A DNA stretch of 8,695 nt from Gammaproteobacteria bacterium (GCA_024679435.1 JAIBDK010000076.1:1-8695), one strand, 5' to 3'; positions 1 through 6,816 are shown, counted from the first letter of the stretch. Program-made: numbers and translations. Notes: generated by a model from the sequence alone, not told the origin.

Positions 1-1
1 A

Positions 2-742
2 AGTCTGGTTCTTTCTCCAAAGCGCGATCTTAATGAATTGCAGCGTTTTTCAAAGCTGACAGAAAACCATCGTTGGGTGAATGCCGGGCAAATCAGGGAG
101 CTTGAACAGGATCTTGGCGGGTGTTTTGAAAAAGGATTGTTCTTCGAACAGGAAGCCCATCTCGACCCTCGACATGCACTGCAGGACCTTGTTGAATATC
201 TTAATGCAAAAGGGGTTGAGATTCATTATGGGGACCAGGTTTGCAGTGCAGATCTGGGATCTGACTTTGTGATTGATTGCCGGGGATTCACCGCCAGAGA
301 TTCTTTGCCTGGATTGCGCGGTGTCAAGGGTGAAATGCTGGTGCTCAGGAGTGACGACATCGAGTTGTCCAGGCCGATCCGGTTGTTACATCCGCGTTAT
401 CCTATGTATGTCGTTCCGCGGGGCGATGGACGATTTATGATTGGTGCAACCATGATTGAAAATGATGATCGCAATAGAATTTCAGCGCTGTCCATGCTGG
501 AATTGTTAAGCGCCGCTTATGCGCTGCACAGTGGTTTCGGTGAAGCGGAAATAATTGAAACCGGAGTGGATGTTCGTCCAGCTTTTTTGGATAATCTTCC
601 GGCGTTATCCCGCAAGGACAACGTTGTTTTCGTAAATGGTCTGTTTCGTCATGGATTTCTTCTGGGGCCTGCCATGGCCATACAAGTTGCGGATGCGCTG
701 ACGGATTGTCAAGCATATGAGGGGCTTCCGCTATGCGCATAA
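2..742 (+). CDS. thiO: Glycine oxidase ThiO, C-terminal part (5' end outside window)
   Basis: FAD-dependent amine oxidase of the DAO family. ThiO oxidises glycine to the imine (dehydroglycine) that ThiG uses to build the thiazole ring. The frame is open to the left edge (first full codon at 2, reading SLVLSPKRDLNEL), so the 246 residues seen are the C-terminal two thirds of a protein usually about 330-370 aa long. The N-terminal GxGxxG dinucleotide-binding motif is outside the window. Visible DAO/ThiO signatures are the strand VIDCRGF, GVKGEMLVL, the YVVPRGDGRFMIGATMIE sheet, the DVRPAFLDNLPALS segment, and the C-terminal FAD-contacting stretch FVNGLFRHGFLLGPAMA. An internal TTG at 38 could start an ORF, but homology continues upstream of it, so it is not the start. 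The last 10 nt overlap thiS. The family call is firm. ThiO rather than another DAO member follows from the thiSGE neighbours. Confidence 0.9.
   Translation, partial: SLVLSPKRDLNELQRFSKLTENHRWVNAGQIRELEQDLGGCFEKGLFFEQEAHLDPRHALQDLVEYLNAKGVEIHYGDQVCSADLGSDFVIDCRGFTARDSLPGLRGVKGEMLVLRSDDIELSRPIRLLHPRYPMYVVPRGDGRFMIGATMIENDDRNRISALSMLELLSAAYALHSGFGEAEIIETGVDVRPAFLDNLPALSRKDNVVFVNGLFRHGFLLGPAMAIQVADALTDCQAYEGLPLCA
719..724 (+). promoter_or_regulatory. Ribosome binding site of thiS
   Basis: GAGGGG, 8 nt before the thiS ATG, lies inside the 3' end of thiO. Together with the 10-nt overlap it supports translational coupling and fixes the thiS start at 733. Confidence 0.6.
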
Positions 743-930
743 TCGTAAACGGTGAGCCAAGGGAAGTCGCCGCTCTCACGCTTGAAGCTCTTCTGAGTGA
801 ATGTGGTTACCATAGCGCTAAGATTGCAACGGCTCTAAACAGCACGTTCGTTCACCGCCATCTGAGAAGTGAAACAACGCTGTCCGAAAATGACAGAGTT
901 GAAGTGGTCTCTCCTATTGAAGGAGGTTAG
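733..930 (+). CDS. thiS: Sulfur carrier protein ThiS
   Basis: Small ubiquitin-fold sulfur carrier of 65 aa, the normal family length. Its C-terminal Gly-Gly is adenylated by ThiF-type enzymes and converted to a thiocarboxylate, which donates sulfur to ThiG. The N-terminal strand MRIIVNGEPREV, the helix TLEALLSECGY, the ATALNSTFVHR strand and the C-terminal VVSPIEGG tail match ThiS. The chain ends exactly at the required GG (residues 64-65). A good Shine-Dalgarno inside thiO supports the ATG at 733. The adenylating enzyme is not in the window. The call is firm from length, ending and context. Confidence 0.95.
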   Translation: MRIIVNGEPREVAALTLEALLSECGYHSAKIATALNSTFVHRHLRSETTLSENDRVEVVSPIEGG

Positions 931-970
931 CAGGATGTCGTGCTATGTCGGGGTGGGTATCTCAATGGTA

Positions 971-977
971 AAAAGGA
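971..977 (+). promoter_or_regulatory. Ribosome binding site of thiG
   Basis: AAAAGGA, 9 nt before the ATG at 987. An in-frame TAA at 969-971 just upstream rules out a longer ThiG. The 56-bp thiS-thiG gap shows no terminator-like hairpin, so both genes probably share one transcript. Confidence 0.55.
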
Positions 978-986
978 TTTTTCGTT

Positions 987-1760
987 ATGGTTGATTTCTA
1001 CGGAACGTGCATTAAAAACCCGCTTCTTCTTGGGACAGCACGCTACCCTTCGCCTGCGTTACTTGCGAAAGCGGTGCGTGAGGCTGGCGTTGAAGTCGTT
1101 ACGGTTTCTCTTAGAAGAGAATCCGTCGGCAGTGCCGATGGAAATCAGTTTTGGGACCTGATCCGGGATCTGGGTGTAAAGGTACTGCCTAACACTGCCG
1201 GTTGTTTCTCGGTCGGCGAAGCAGTGACCACGGCTCAAATGGCGCGAGAGGTCTTTGAAACAGACTGGGTAAAACTTGAAGTAGTTGGTAATCGAGACAC
1301 CTTGCAACCTGATCCTTTTGGATTGCTTGAGGCGGCGACAATACTCTGTAGAGACAATTTTCAGGTATTTCCCTACATGACAGAAGATCTGGTATTGGCG
1401 GAGAAGCTTGTTGAAGTGGGGTGTCGTGTTCTGATGCCCTGGGGTTCTCCTATTGGTTCGGGTCGCGGACTGAACAACGAATACGGTTTACGAACGCTGC
1501 GCGCCCGCTTTGAAGGCATTCCAATTGTTGTTGACGCGGGTATCGGGGTTCCTTCTCATGCGGCCCGGGCGATGGAGCTGGGCTGTGATGCGGTTCTGTT
1601 GAATACAGCGGTTGCCAGAGCGGGAGATCCTGTGGCAATGGCGAGCGCCTTTTCAGATGCTGTGAGGGCGGGCAGAGCCGCTTATCTGGCCACTCCTATT
1701 GAAATGAGTGATATGGCCACTCCATCTACGCCGGTTATTGGTAAAGCCTTCCTTTCCTGA
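987..1760 (+). CDS. thiG: Thiazole synthase ThiG
   Basis: TIM-barrel enzyme that condenses 1-deoxy-D-xylulose 5-phosphate, dehydroglycine (from ThiO) and ThiS-thiocarboxylate into the thiazole phosphate. It is 257 aa, the usual length. The Schiff-base lysine is visible as K96 in DWVKLEVVG. Further signatures are LPNTAGCFSVGEAV (67-80), MPWGSPIGSGRGL for substrate binding, and the phosphate-binding VVDAGIGVPSHAARAMELG followed by DAVLLNTAVA. Some positions differ from typical enterobacterial ThiG (for example VTVSLRRES instead of VTLAMKR), but the core is intact. The stop codon shares one base with the thiE start (TGATG at 1758-1762). The call is firm. Confidence 0.96.
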   Translation: MVDFYGTCIKNPLLLGTARYPSPALLAKAVREAGVEVVTVSLRRESVGSADGNQFWDLIRDLGVKVLPNTAGCFSVGEAVTTAQMAREVFETDWVKLEVVGNRDTLQPDPFGLLEAATILCRDNFQVFPYMTEDLVLAEKLVEVGCRVLMPWGSPIGSGRGLNNEYGLRTLRARFEGIPIVVDAGIGVPSHAARAMELGCDAVLLNTAVARAGDPVAMASAFSDAVRAGRAAYLATPIEMSDMATPSTPVIGKAFLS

Positions 1761-2386
1761 TGACCTGCGATATGATTTTCGATCCCTTTTATCCCATTTT
1801 AGATAGCAGTAAATGGCTCGAAACGCTTCTGCCTTTAGGTATTCGTGTTGTCCAGATTCGGATCAAGGATAAAAGCGAGACGGAAATCGAAAAGGAAATT
1901 CAGCGGGCCAGAGATTTGTGTGCAAACTACCAATGTCAGCTGATCGTAAACGATTACTGGAAGATTGCCCTGGATCTCGGCTGCAATTATGTTCATCTTG
2001 GGCAGGAAGATCTCGATTGTGCGGATCTGACGACACTAAAAAACGCAAATATTCGATTTGGGATCAGCACGCACAGTGAAGCTGAGCTTGAGCGAGCGCT
2101 TTCATTGAATCCGGATTACATCGCCCTTGGACCCGTCTATCCAACCATTTTGAAAAAGATGCCATGGCAGCCTCAGGGCCTTGATCGGGTCACTCAGTGG
2201 AAAAAACGGATAGGTGATTTGCCTCTTATCGGGATCGGAGGAATGAATCTTGATCGAGCTCCCGGCGTATTTCTTGCAGGCGCAGATGCGGTTGCCATGG
2301 TTACGGACATCACATTGAATTCCAGTCCACCGGATCAGGTAAAGAAATGGATTGAACTGACTGAACCGTGGCGGCTTCGTCAATAA
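1760..2386 (+). CDS. thiE: Thiamine-phosphate synthase ThiE
   Basis: TIM-barrel enzyme that couples HMP pyrophosphate with thiazole phosphate carboxylate to give thiamine phosphate and pyrophosphate. It is a single-domain protein of 208 aa, as usual for ThiE and not a ThiDE fusion. Visible motifs in order are VVQIRIKDK (Q32, R34, K36; pyrimidine and pyrophosphate site), IVNDYWKIALDLG (N64, D65), VHLGQEDL (79-85), GISTHS (101-106), the loop GPVYPT (124-129) followed by lysines, IGIGGM (157-162) and AGADAVAMV (phosphate grip). No Shine-Dalgarno precedes the ATG; start and stop codons overlap by one base, so translation probably depends on ribosomes finishing thiG. HMP-PP would have to come from a ThiD encoded elsewhere. 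Confidence 0.94.
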   Translation: MTCDMIFDPFYPILDSSKWLETLLPLGIRVVQIRIKDKSETEIEKEIQRARDLCANYQCQLIVNDYWKIALDLGCNYVHLGQEDLDCADLTTLKNANIRFGISTHSEAELERALSLNPDYIALGPVYPTILKKMPWQPQGLDRVTQWKKRIGDLPLIGIGGMNLDRAPGVFLAGADAVAMVTDITLNSSPPDQVKKWIELTEPWRLRQ

Positions 2387-2408
2387 TGACTATCTCTCTT
2401 TTTTAATC

Positions 2409-2437
2409 TTGTTTAACAATTCTTAGTATCTTATAAA
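2409..2437 (+). promoter_or_regulatory. Possible promoter-like element just upstream of thiY
   Basis: TTGTTT (2409-2414), a 17-bp spacer and TATAAA (2432-2437) fit a sigma-70 layout. The -10 hexamer ends one base before the thiY ATG, so transcription would begin inside the codons for the signal peptide. It could drive a leaderless or shortened product, or may simply be AT-rich sequence. The 52-bp gap has no Shine-Dalgarno, no clear hairpin, and is too short for a TPP riboswitch. Confidence 0.2.
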
Positions 2438-2438
2438 A

Positions 2439-2504
2439 ATGAAAAAAATTTTGTTTCCGCTGTTTCTGGCCTTTTTCTGCTCGCTGTCAACGCCCGCATT
2501 TTCA
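2439..2504 (+). other. Signal peptide of ThiY
   Basis: Residues 1-22: two lysines, a hydrophobic stretch ILFPLFLAFFCSL, then a polar region ending A-F-S. A Cys occurs at residue 14 inside the core, but it is not in a lipobox position, so a soluble periplasmic protein is expected. Confidence 0.75.
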
Positions 2505-3392
2505 GCTGATAAAATGACTTTGATGCTTGACTGGTTTGTCAATCCGGATCATGGTCCGATAATTATTGCTCAGGAAAACGGCTATTTTCAGGAGCGGGGA
2601 TTGGAAGTAAACATCATACCCCCTGCAGATCCCTCCGATCCACCGAAACTGGTGGCGGCGGGTAAAGCCGATCTTGCGGTTTCCTATCAACCGCAGCTGC
2701 ATTTGCAGGTTGAAGAGGGATTGCCGCTTGTGCGGGTCGGAACGCTGGTTGCAACGCCGTTAAATTGTTTGCTGGTTCTAAGAGACGGGCCGATAAAAAG
2801 TATATCTGACCTTAAAGGGCGTAAAGTCGGGTTTTCCGTGGCAGGGGTTGAAGAAGCGCTGTTGGGAGCAATTCTTGCCCCTAACGGTCTGGGAATGGAC
2901 GATGTGGAATTAGTGAATGTGAACTGGTCGTTGTCGCCCTCGTTGATGTCAAAGCAAGTCGATGCTGTTATCGGTGCATTTAGAAATTTCGAACTAAATC
3001 AGATGGACATTGAACAAGTACCCGGGAAGTGTTTTTATCTTGAAGAAGAGGGGCTGCCCGCTTACGATGAACTTATTTACGTCGCCAATTCAGCTGACAT
3101 TGATAGTAAGCGTGATCAAATCGCACGCTTCCTGGCAGCGACTGAAAAAGCCACACAGTTTATGGTAAACCATCCCCAGGAGAGTTGGAAAATATTTTCT
3201 GCAACGGCCAAAGAGCTTCAGGATGAACTGAATGAGAGAGCCTGGTTCGACACGCTCCCGCGCTTTGCGCTGCGTCCTGCTGCGCTGGATCATGGACGAT
3301 ATCAACGAATGGAAACGTTTCTGTTTAAAGCCGGGATGTTAAAAATTGAAAACCCGGTTTCTGATCTGGCAGTCGATATTAGCGCTCAATAG
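2439..3392 (+). CDS. thiY: ThiY-type periplasmic binding protein for thiamine pyrimidine precursor
   Basis: Solute-binding protein of the NMT1/THI5-like group (317 aa), the periplasmic part of the ThiXYZ importer that takes up N-formyl-4-amino-5-aminomethyl-2-methylpyrimidine (FAMP) or related thiamine breakdown products. A cleavable signal peptide is clear: MKK, a hydrophobic core, then A20-F21-S22 before A23 as a likely cleavage site. There is no lipobox, which fits a Gram-negative cell. The mature start has the family signature MLDWFVNPDHGPIIIAQENG (29-48), then YFQERGLEV, KLVAAGKADLAVSYQPQ and LKGRKVGFSV. No Shine-Dalgarno precedes the ATG, only AT-rich sequence. Membership of the family is firm. 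The exact ligand is inferred from the tenA, thiZ and thiX neighbours; a taurine/nitrate-type ligand is excluded mainly by context. Confidence 0.88.
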   Translation: MKKILFPLFLAFFCSLSTPAFSADKMTLMLDWFVNPDHGPIIIAQENGYFQERGLEVNIIPPADPSDPPKLVAAGKADLAVSYQPQLHLQVEEGLPLVRVGTLVATPLNCLLVLRDGPIKSISDLKGRKVGFSVAGVEEALLGAILAPNGLGMDDVELVNVNWSLSPSLMSKQVDAVIGAFRNFELNQMDIEQVPGKCFYLEEEGLPAYDELIYVANSADIDSKRDQIARFLAATEKATQFMVNHPQESWKIFSATAKELQDELNERAWFDTLPRFALRPAALDHGRYQRMETFLFKAGMLKIENPVSDLAVDISAQ

Positions 3393-3405
3393 TAGAGTTT
3401 TCCTT

Positions 3406-4125
3406 ATGACAGAGTTGAATACCGCGGCACCCGGTTTGATAGTGGAAGATTATCGGTCCAGAATACTGTCGGGCTGGCTGAGCCATAATGCGTGTGCCTG
3501 GGAGGATTACACCCGCCATGAATTCGTCCGTAAACTTGGTGAAGGCAGCCTGCCAAGGTCGGTTTTTATGGCGTATCTGATACAGGATTACATCTTTTTA
3601 CTTCACTATTCGCGGGCTTGGGCGATGGCTGTTGTAAAATCTGAAACCGTCGACCAGATGCGATCTTCGGCTGCAACAATTCATGGATTGATTAACGAAG
3701 AGATTCAACTGCATATTGGAATTTGTGCGAGGGAAGGGATTTCCGAAGCAGAATTACTTGGCGCAGAAGAGGCCTCTGAAAATATTGCCTATACCCGATA
3801 TGTAATGGATGCCGGGCTGTCCGGTGATTTGCTGGACTTGTTAGCCGTCCTGGCGCCATGTGTGTTTGGCTATGGTCATATTGGATTGACACTGGCTAAC
3901 AATCGCAACCCCAAACCATTGTACCGGGAGTGGATTGATGCCTATTGTGGTGATGAATACCAGAGGATGTGCTTTGGGGTAGCTAATCTGATTGATGAGG
4001 TCGCAGTAAGCAGACTAGGTGACAATGCTGAATCCAATCCTCGATGGATCGGTTTGTGCAGGAAATTTGGAATTGCCACTCGATTGGAAGTCGATTTCTG
4101 GTCCATGGGATTCCGGCTTGGCTGA
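3406..4125 (+). CDS. tenA: Aminopyrimidine aminohydrolase TenA (HMP salvage)
   Basis: All-helical TenA/THI-4 family enzyme that hydrolyses 4-amino-5-aminomethyl-2-methylpyrimidine to HMP for thiamine salvage; the family also shows thiaminase II activity. From the ATG at 3406 it is 239 aa, close to the family norm. An in-frame ATG at 3346 lies inside thiY and adds 20 residues unlike TenA. Active-site features include YLIQDYIFL (D61), Y129, the nucleophile C152 in APCVFGYGHIG with Y156, Y180, and the C-terminal acid E228 in LEVDFWSMGF. Presence of the Cys places it in the classic TenA_C group rather than the plant-like TenA_E group. The gap from thiY is 13 bp, with only a weak AGAG as ribosome site. 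The position between the importer genes supports the pyrimidine-salvage role. Confidence 0.93.
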   Translation: MTELNTAAPGLIVEDYRSRILSGWLSHNACAWEDYTRHEFVRKLGEGSLPRSVFMAYLIQDYIFLLHYSRAWAMAVVKSETVDQMRSSAATIHGLINEEIQLHIGICAREGISEAELLGAEEASENIAYTRYVMDAGLSGDLLDLLAVLAPCVFGYGHIGLTLANNRNPKPLYREWIDAYCGDEYQRMCFGVANLIDEVAVSRLGDNAESNPRWIGLCRKFGIATRLEVDFWSMGFRLG

Positions 4126-4864
4126 AACCCGATCCAGTTTGGAAGCCACTGCAGTTCCTGGTTTAACTTTATCCGGTAGCTTTGAGTTTTCCGGTCAGGT
4201 GCTTTTTTCAGACCTTGAGTTCCGATTGCAGCCGGGCTCATGGACCTGTCTTCTCGGTGCGTCTGGAGCAGGCAAGTCGACTTTGCTGCGCGCACTGGCC
4301 GGGCTGGATACCGGAGGAAAATTTTCTGGGACGGTAGAGACCGACGATCGTGAAGGCGTTGAGGACCGAATTTCCTATATGGCGCAATCGGATTTGCTTT
4401 TTCCGTGGTTGACCGTAAGACAGAACGTTTCACTTGGCAGGAGGCTGCGTCGGCAACGGGTTGATGAAAGCCGGCTGGATCAACTGATTTTTGATGTGGG
4501 ATTGAGGGAGCATTGTAATAAAAAGCCGGCCCAGTTATCCGGTGGTATGCGACAGCGGACCGCATTGGCCAGAACATTGATGGAAGGCACGCCTTTTGTG
4601 CTGCTGGATGAACCCTTTTCAGCACTGGATTCAAAAACCCGCTCTGAAATGCAGTCTCTCGCTTATCGCGTCTTAAAAGGCAAAACCGTTTTACTGGTAA
4701 CCCATGATATTGCTGAAGCGATGAAGCTTGGGAACCAGTTGTACATATTGAAAGATAACAACGCGATAAATCACCCGTTACCATCTTCATTGCCAGTTCG
4801 TGATGTTAACTCAAGAGAAGCACTCGAAGCCCAGGCACGGTTGATCGGGGCGCTTAATTCGTGA
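4118..4864 (+). CDS. thiZ: ThiZ-type ABC transporter ATPase
   Basis: ATP-binding subunit of the ThiXYZ importer, in the NitT/TauT-like branch. All catalytic motifs are present (numbered from the TTG at 4118): Walker A GASGAGKST (47-55), Q-loop MAQSDLLFPW (Q90), signature LSGGMRQR (140-147), Walker B FVLLDEPF (ending near E165), D-loop SALD and the H-loop LLVTHD (H196). The start is uncertain. The TTG at 4118 overlaps the tenA stop, has GGGA 7 nt upstream and gives 248 aa, the usual size. A GTG at 4019 or ATG at 4025 would give up to 281 aa, but with about 100 nt of overlap with tenA and extra residues unlike ABC ATPases. TTG at 4139 is also possible. The last four bases overlap thiX. The function is firm; the substrate rests on neighbours. 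Confidence 0.9.
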   Translation: MAETRSSLEATAVPGLTLSGSFEFSGQVLFSDLEFRLQPGSWTCLLGASGAGKSTLLRALAGLDTGGKFSGTVETDDREGVEDRISYMAQSDLLFPWLTVRQNVSLGRRLRRQRVDESRLDQLIFDVGLREHCNKKPAQLSGGMRQRTALARTLMEGTPFVLLDEPFSALDSKTRSEMQSLAYRVLKGKTVLLVTHDIAEAMKLGNQLYILKDNNAINHPLPSSLPVRDVNSREALEAQARLIGALNS

Positions 4865-5664
4865 GCAATAAGAGCGAAAAGTCGAGGACCTCAGGATTTA
4901 CAGATCTGTCTGTTCGGAAACCACGCCTGGTCGATGTTCTGTTGTCTGTTGTGGCTATCGTTGTTATTTGGCAGGTGGTAATTTGGGTAAGTGGGGTCCC
5001 ATCTTTTATTTTACCGGGGCCGTCAAAAGTCGCTTTGGCGCTGCTGGAAAATGCGGCTTTGATATCCGAGCATGCATGGATAACGCTGTTGGAGGTGCTC
5101 GCAGGGCTGGCCCTGGGCACGTTGCTGGGGATTGCGACAGCGTTGTACATTATGATGTCTCCGATTGCGCAACGACTGCTGATGCCGGTTCTTGTATTAA
5201 GTCAGACAATCCCGGTCTTTGCTTTGGCACCCATTTTGACACTGTGGCTCGGTTATGGTCTAAGTTCAAAAATTGTGATGACATTGTTGATTATCTATTT
5301 TCCGGTGACGTCTACTTTTCTGGATGGTTTGCATGCCACACCACGAGGCTTCTTGGATTTAGCCAGGACAATGAGAGCATCCAGATTGACCACATTGATT
5401 CAGGTTCGAGTCCCTGCGGCATTGCCTTCTCTTGCTTCGGGAATTCGCCTGGCCGCAGTCTATGCGCCTATTGGTGCTGTGATTGGTGAGTGGGTTGGGG
5501 CATCCCAGGGTTTGGGATATCTGATGCTGCTGGCAAACGGCAGAGTGAAAATCGACCTAATGTTTGCAGCATTGATTACACTTTGTCTTTTAACAATTTT
5601 GTTGCGCGCTGTCATTGGTATTGTTTGCGAAAAAATTAACGATTGGGCAGGGCAGACGCCATGA
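4861..5664 (+). CDS. thiX: ThiX-type ABC transporter permease
   Basis: Inner-membrane subunit of the ThiXYZ importer, BPD_transp_1 fold, 267 aa. About six hydrophobic segments are visible, near residues 24-44, 76-98, 105-130, 137-157, 192-212 and 233-256. The cytoplasmic coupling (EAA-like) loop runs from about 164 to 190, with LDLARTMRASRLTTLIQV leading to VPAALPSLASGIRLA. The downstream GEWVGASQGLGYLM is typical of SsuC/TauC/ThiX permeases. The start is GTG at 4861, overlapping the thiZ stop by 4 nt (GTGA), so the two are probably translationally coupled. One permease with one ATPase implies a homodimer of each. The specific substrate is inferred from thiY and tenA. Confidence 0.9.
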   Translation: MSNKSEKSRTSGFTDLSVRKPRLVDVLLSVVAIVVIWQVVIWVSGVPSFILPGPSKVALALLENAALISEHAWITLLEVLAGLALGTLLGIATALYIMMSPIAQRLLMPVLVLSQTIPVFALAPILTLWLGYGLSSKIVMTLLIIYFPVTSTFLDGLHATPRGFLDLARTMRASRLTTLIQVRVPAALPSLASGIRLAAVYAPIGAVIGEWVGASQGLGYLMLLANGRVKIDLMFAALITLCLLTILLRAVIGIVCEKINDWAGQTP

Positions 5665-5687
5665 CAACTTCTTTATAAAAAAAAATA

Positions 5688-6674
5688 ATGTCAATTAATT
5701 CAGAAAACACAGCGAATGCTGGTCTTCCCAGTAATCTTTACGAATTTGTTTCTTCGGGACGGAGGGTGCTCATGGATGGTGCGCTGGGAACCGAGCTTGA
5801 GCGCAGAAGCGCTGATGTTTATGGGAAAGCGTGGAGTGCTTTGGCGGTTGAAAACGAGGCCGACGTGATTGTGGATATTCATGTTGACTATATCAAAGCC
5901 GGTGCAAAACTGCATATTGCCAACAGCTTTTCTCTGGGGCGACATGTGCTAGAAACCGTAGGTCATGAACGAGATTTTGAAGTATTGAATCGGACTTCGG
6001 TGAAATTATTGAACCGGGCTATTGATAAAACCGGATTTAACCGCAATGAATTTTGGGTGGCGGGTTCGGTGTCCACTTTTTTTACCAACTCTGATCGTTC
6101 GTTGTTGCCCGATAATGAAATTCTGTTTAAAAACTGTATGGATCAGTTGGAAATCCTGACAGATGAAGGGATTGATGCAATAGCCCTTGAAATGCTGGCT
6201 GACTACTCCATTACTGGATCGTTGTTGCGAGCGGCGGAACAGTTTGATTTACCAGTTATTGCGGGTATCACCTGTGAATGGTCACCGGATGGTGTTTCGG
6301 TGGAAACCCAGGCAAGAAGTATGGGGCTTGATCCCATTTTACTGGATGACCTGATTCCGCAACTTATCCAGTTGGTCAAGTCTGATCAGGTAATATTTGC
6401 AGTAATGCATACGGAGCCGGACGTAACTGACGCGGCATTGGCGATACTTAAACGTTATTGGAAGGGACCGATTGCAGCCTATCCCAATTCCGGAAGATTC
6501 ACTACTGAACAGGGTATCGCTCTGGACTTTGACAGTGTTCAGTCTGCGGATCAGTTCAGCGAGGCCGCCAGCAACTGGATTGCCGAGGGGGTCAATATCG
6601 TTGGCGGGTGTTGCGGTATCGGCCCTGAACATATTGCATCACTTCATAAGGTGATGAAACTTCCGGGCAGTTAG
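5688..6674 (+). CDS. Homocysteine S-methyltransferase-family protein with altered zinc site
   Basis: Hcy-binding TIM-barrel protein (328 aa; BHMT, MmuM and the MetH N-terminal domain belong here). Family enzymes move a methyl group to homocysteine through a zinc held by three Cys. Visible: VLMDGALGTELERRS (27-41), HIANSFSLGRHVL (76-88), VAGSVSTFF (124-132), ALEML (166-170), AAYPNSGRF (263-271), and the zinc pair C308-C309 in IVGGCCGIGPEHI. The third ligand, normally in a VNCxxP-like segment, is H241 here (FAVMHTEPDV); the spacing to the CC pair (67) matches that of known members. C196 (GITCEW) is another possible ligand. The gene starts 23 bp after thiX with no Shine-Dalgarno, only an A-rich leader (a TATAAA at 5674-5679), and is probably co-transcribed. 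The family call is firm. The substrate and any link to thiamine are unknown. Confidence 0.85.
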   Translation: MSINSENTANAGLPSNLYEFVSSGRRVLMDGALGTELERRSADVYGKAWSALAVENEADVIVDIHVDYIKAGAKLHIANSFSLGRHVLETVGHERDFEVLNRTSVKLLNRAIDKTGFNRNEFWVAGSVSTFFTNSDRSLLPDNEILFKNCMDQLEILTDEGIDAIALEMLADYSITGSLLRAAEQFDLPVIAGITCEWSPDGVSVETQARSMGLDPILLDDLIPQLIQLVKSDQVIFAVMHTEPDVTDAALAILKRYWKGPIAAYPNSGRFTTEQGIALDFDSVQSADQFSEAASNWIAEGVNIVGGCCGIGPEHIASLHKVMKLPGS

Positions 6675-6816
6675 CAACCCGCTCGTTTCCATCCTGAACG
6701 CCGTCTGAGAATCTCAGTGGGTTCTCCGAAAAGGAGTCGGGGTTTCGATATGGGATTCCTTCTCTTGGTTCGGCATAATAAAAAGGGAACCGTAAGGGCG
6801 GGAACTTATGCTTTTG
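6675..6816 (+). other. Convergent intergenic region with two small inverted repeats
   Basis: This 142-bp gap separates the ends of the + strand operon and the - strand nitroreductase. It holds CTGAG-AAT-CTCAG (6705-6717) and, close behind, CTCC-GAAAA-GGAG (6724-6736), which can pair alternatively as CCGA/TCGG (6726-6740). Neither is followed by a clear T-run, so a factor-independent terminator is only a possibility. GGGAAC occurs twice (6785-6790 and 6800-6805). No gene is seen here. Confidence 0.4.
6705..6736 (+). terminator. Possible tandem-hairpin terminator at the operon end
   Basis: Two adjacent short inverted repeats begin 31 nt after the stop of the methyltransferase gene. The stems are only 5 and 4 bp and no U-tract follows, so they may instead be a transcript-stabilising structure or chance. 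Confidence 0.25.

Noticed and set aside
940..1161. 73-codon + strand frame between thiS and thiG
   Set aside because: Most of it overlaps thiG in another frame, its product has no family look, and the thiG ATG has its own ribosome site.
2387..2438. TPP riboswitch upstream of thiY
   Set aside because: The gap is 52 bp and lacks the conserved CUGAGA and ACYUGA-type elements; a TPP riboswitch needs about 100 nt. One would be expected upstream of the operon start, left of the window.
3942..4790. 282-codon open frame on the - strand across tenA and thiZ
   Set aside because: It lies antisense to two well-supported genes whose catalytic motifs are intact. Its translation is rich in Pro, Arg, Ser and His with no recognisable domain, as expected for a shadow frame.
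4968..5489. 173-codon + strand frame inside thiX
   Set aside because: It is an alternate frame of thiX with a Cys- and Gly-rich translation and no domain. thiX itself has clear membrane segments and the coupling loop.
6705..6712. CTGAGA as a THI-box core
   Set aside because: The CTGAGA word at 6705-6710 recalls the TPP riboswitch core, but it lies after the operon, pairs with its own neighbour TCTCAG, and no other riboswitch element or downstream thi gene follows.
6785..6805. GGGAAC direct repeat as an attachment or target-site duplication
   Set aside because: Six-base repeats 15 nt apart are common by chance, and no mobile-element gene or terminal inverted repeats are present.
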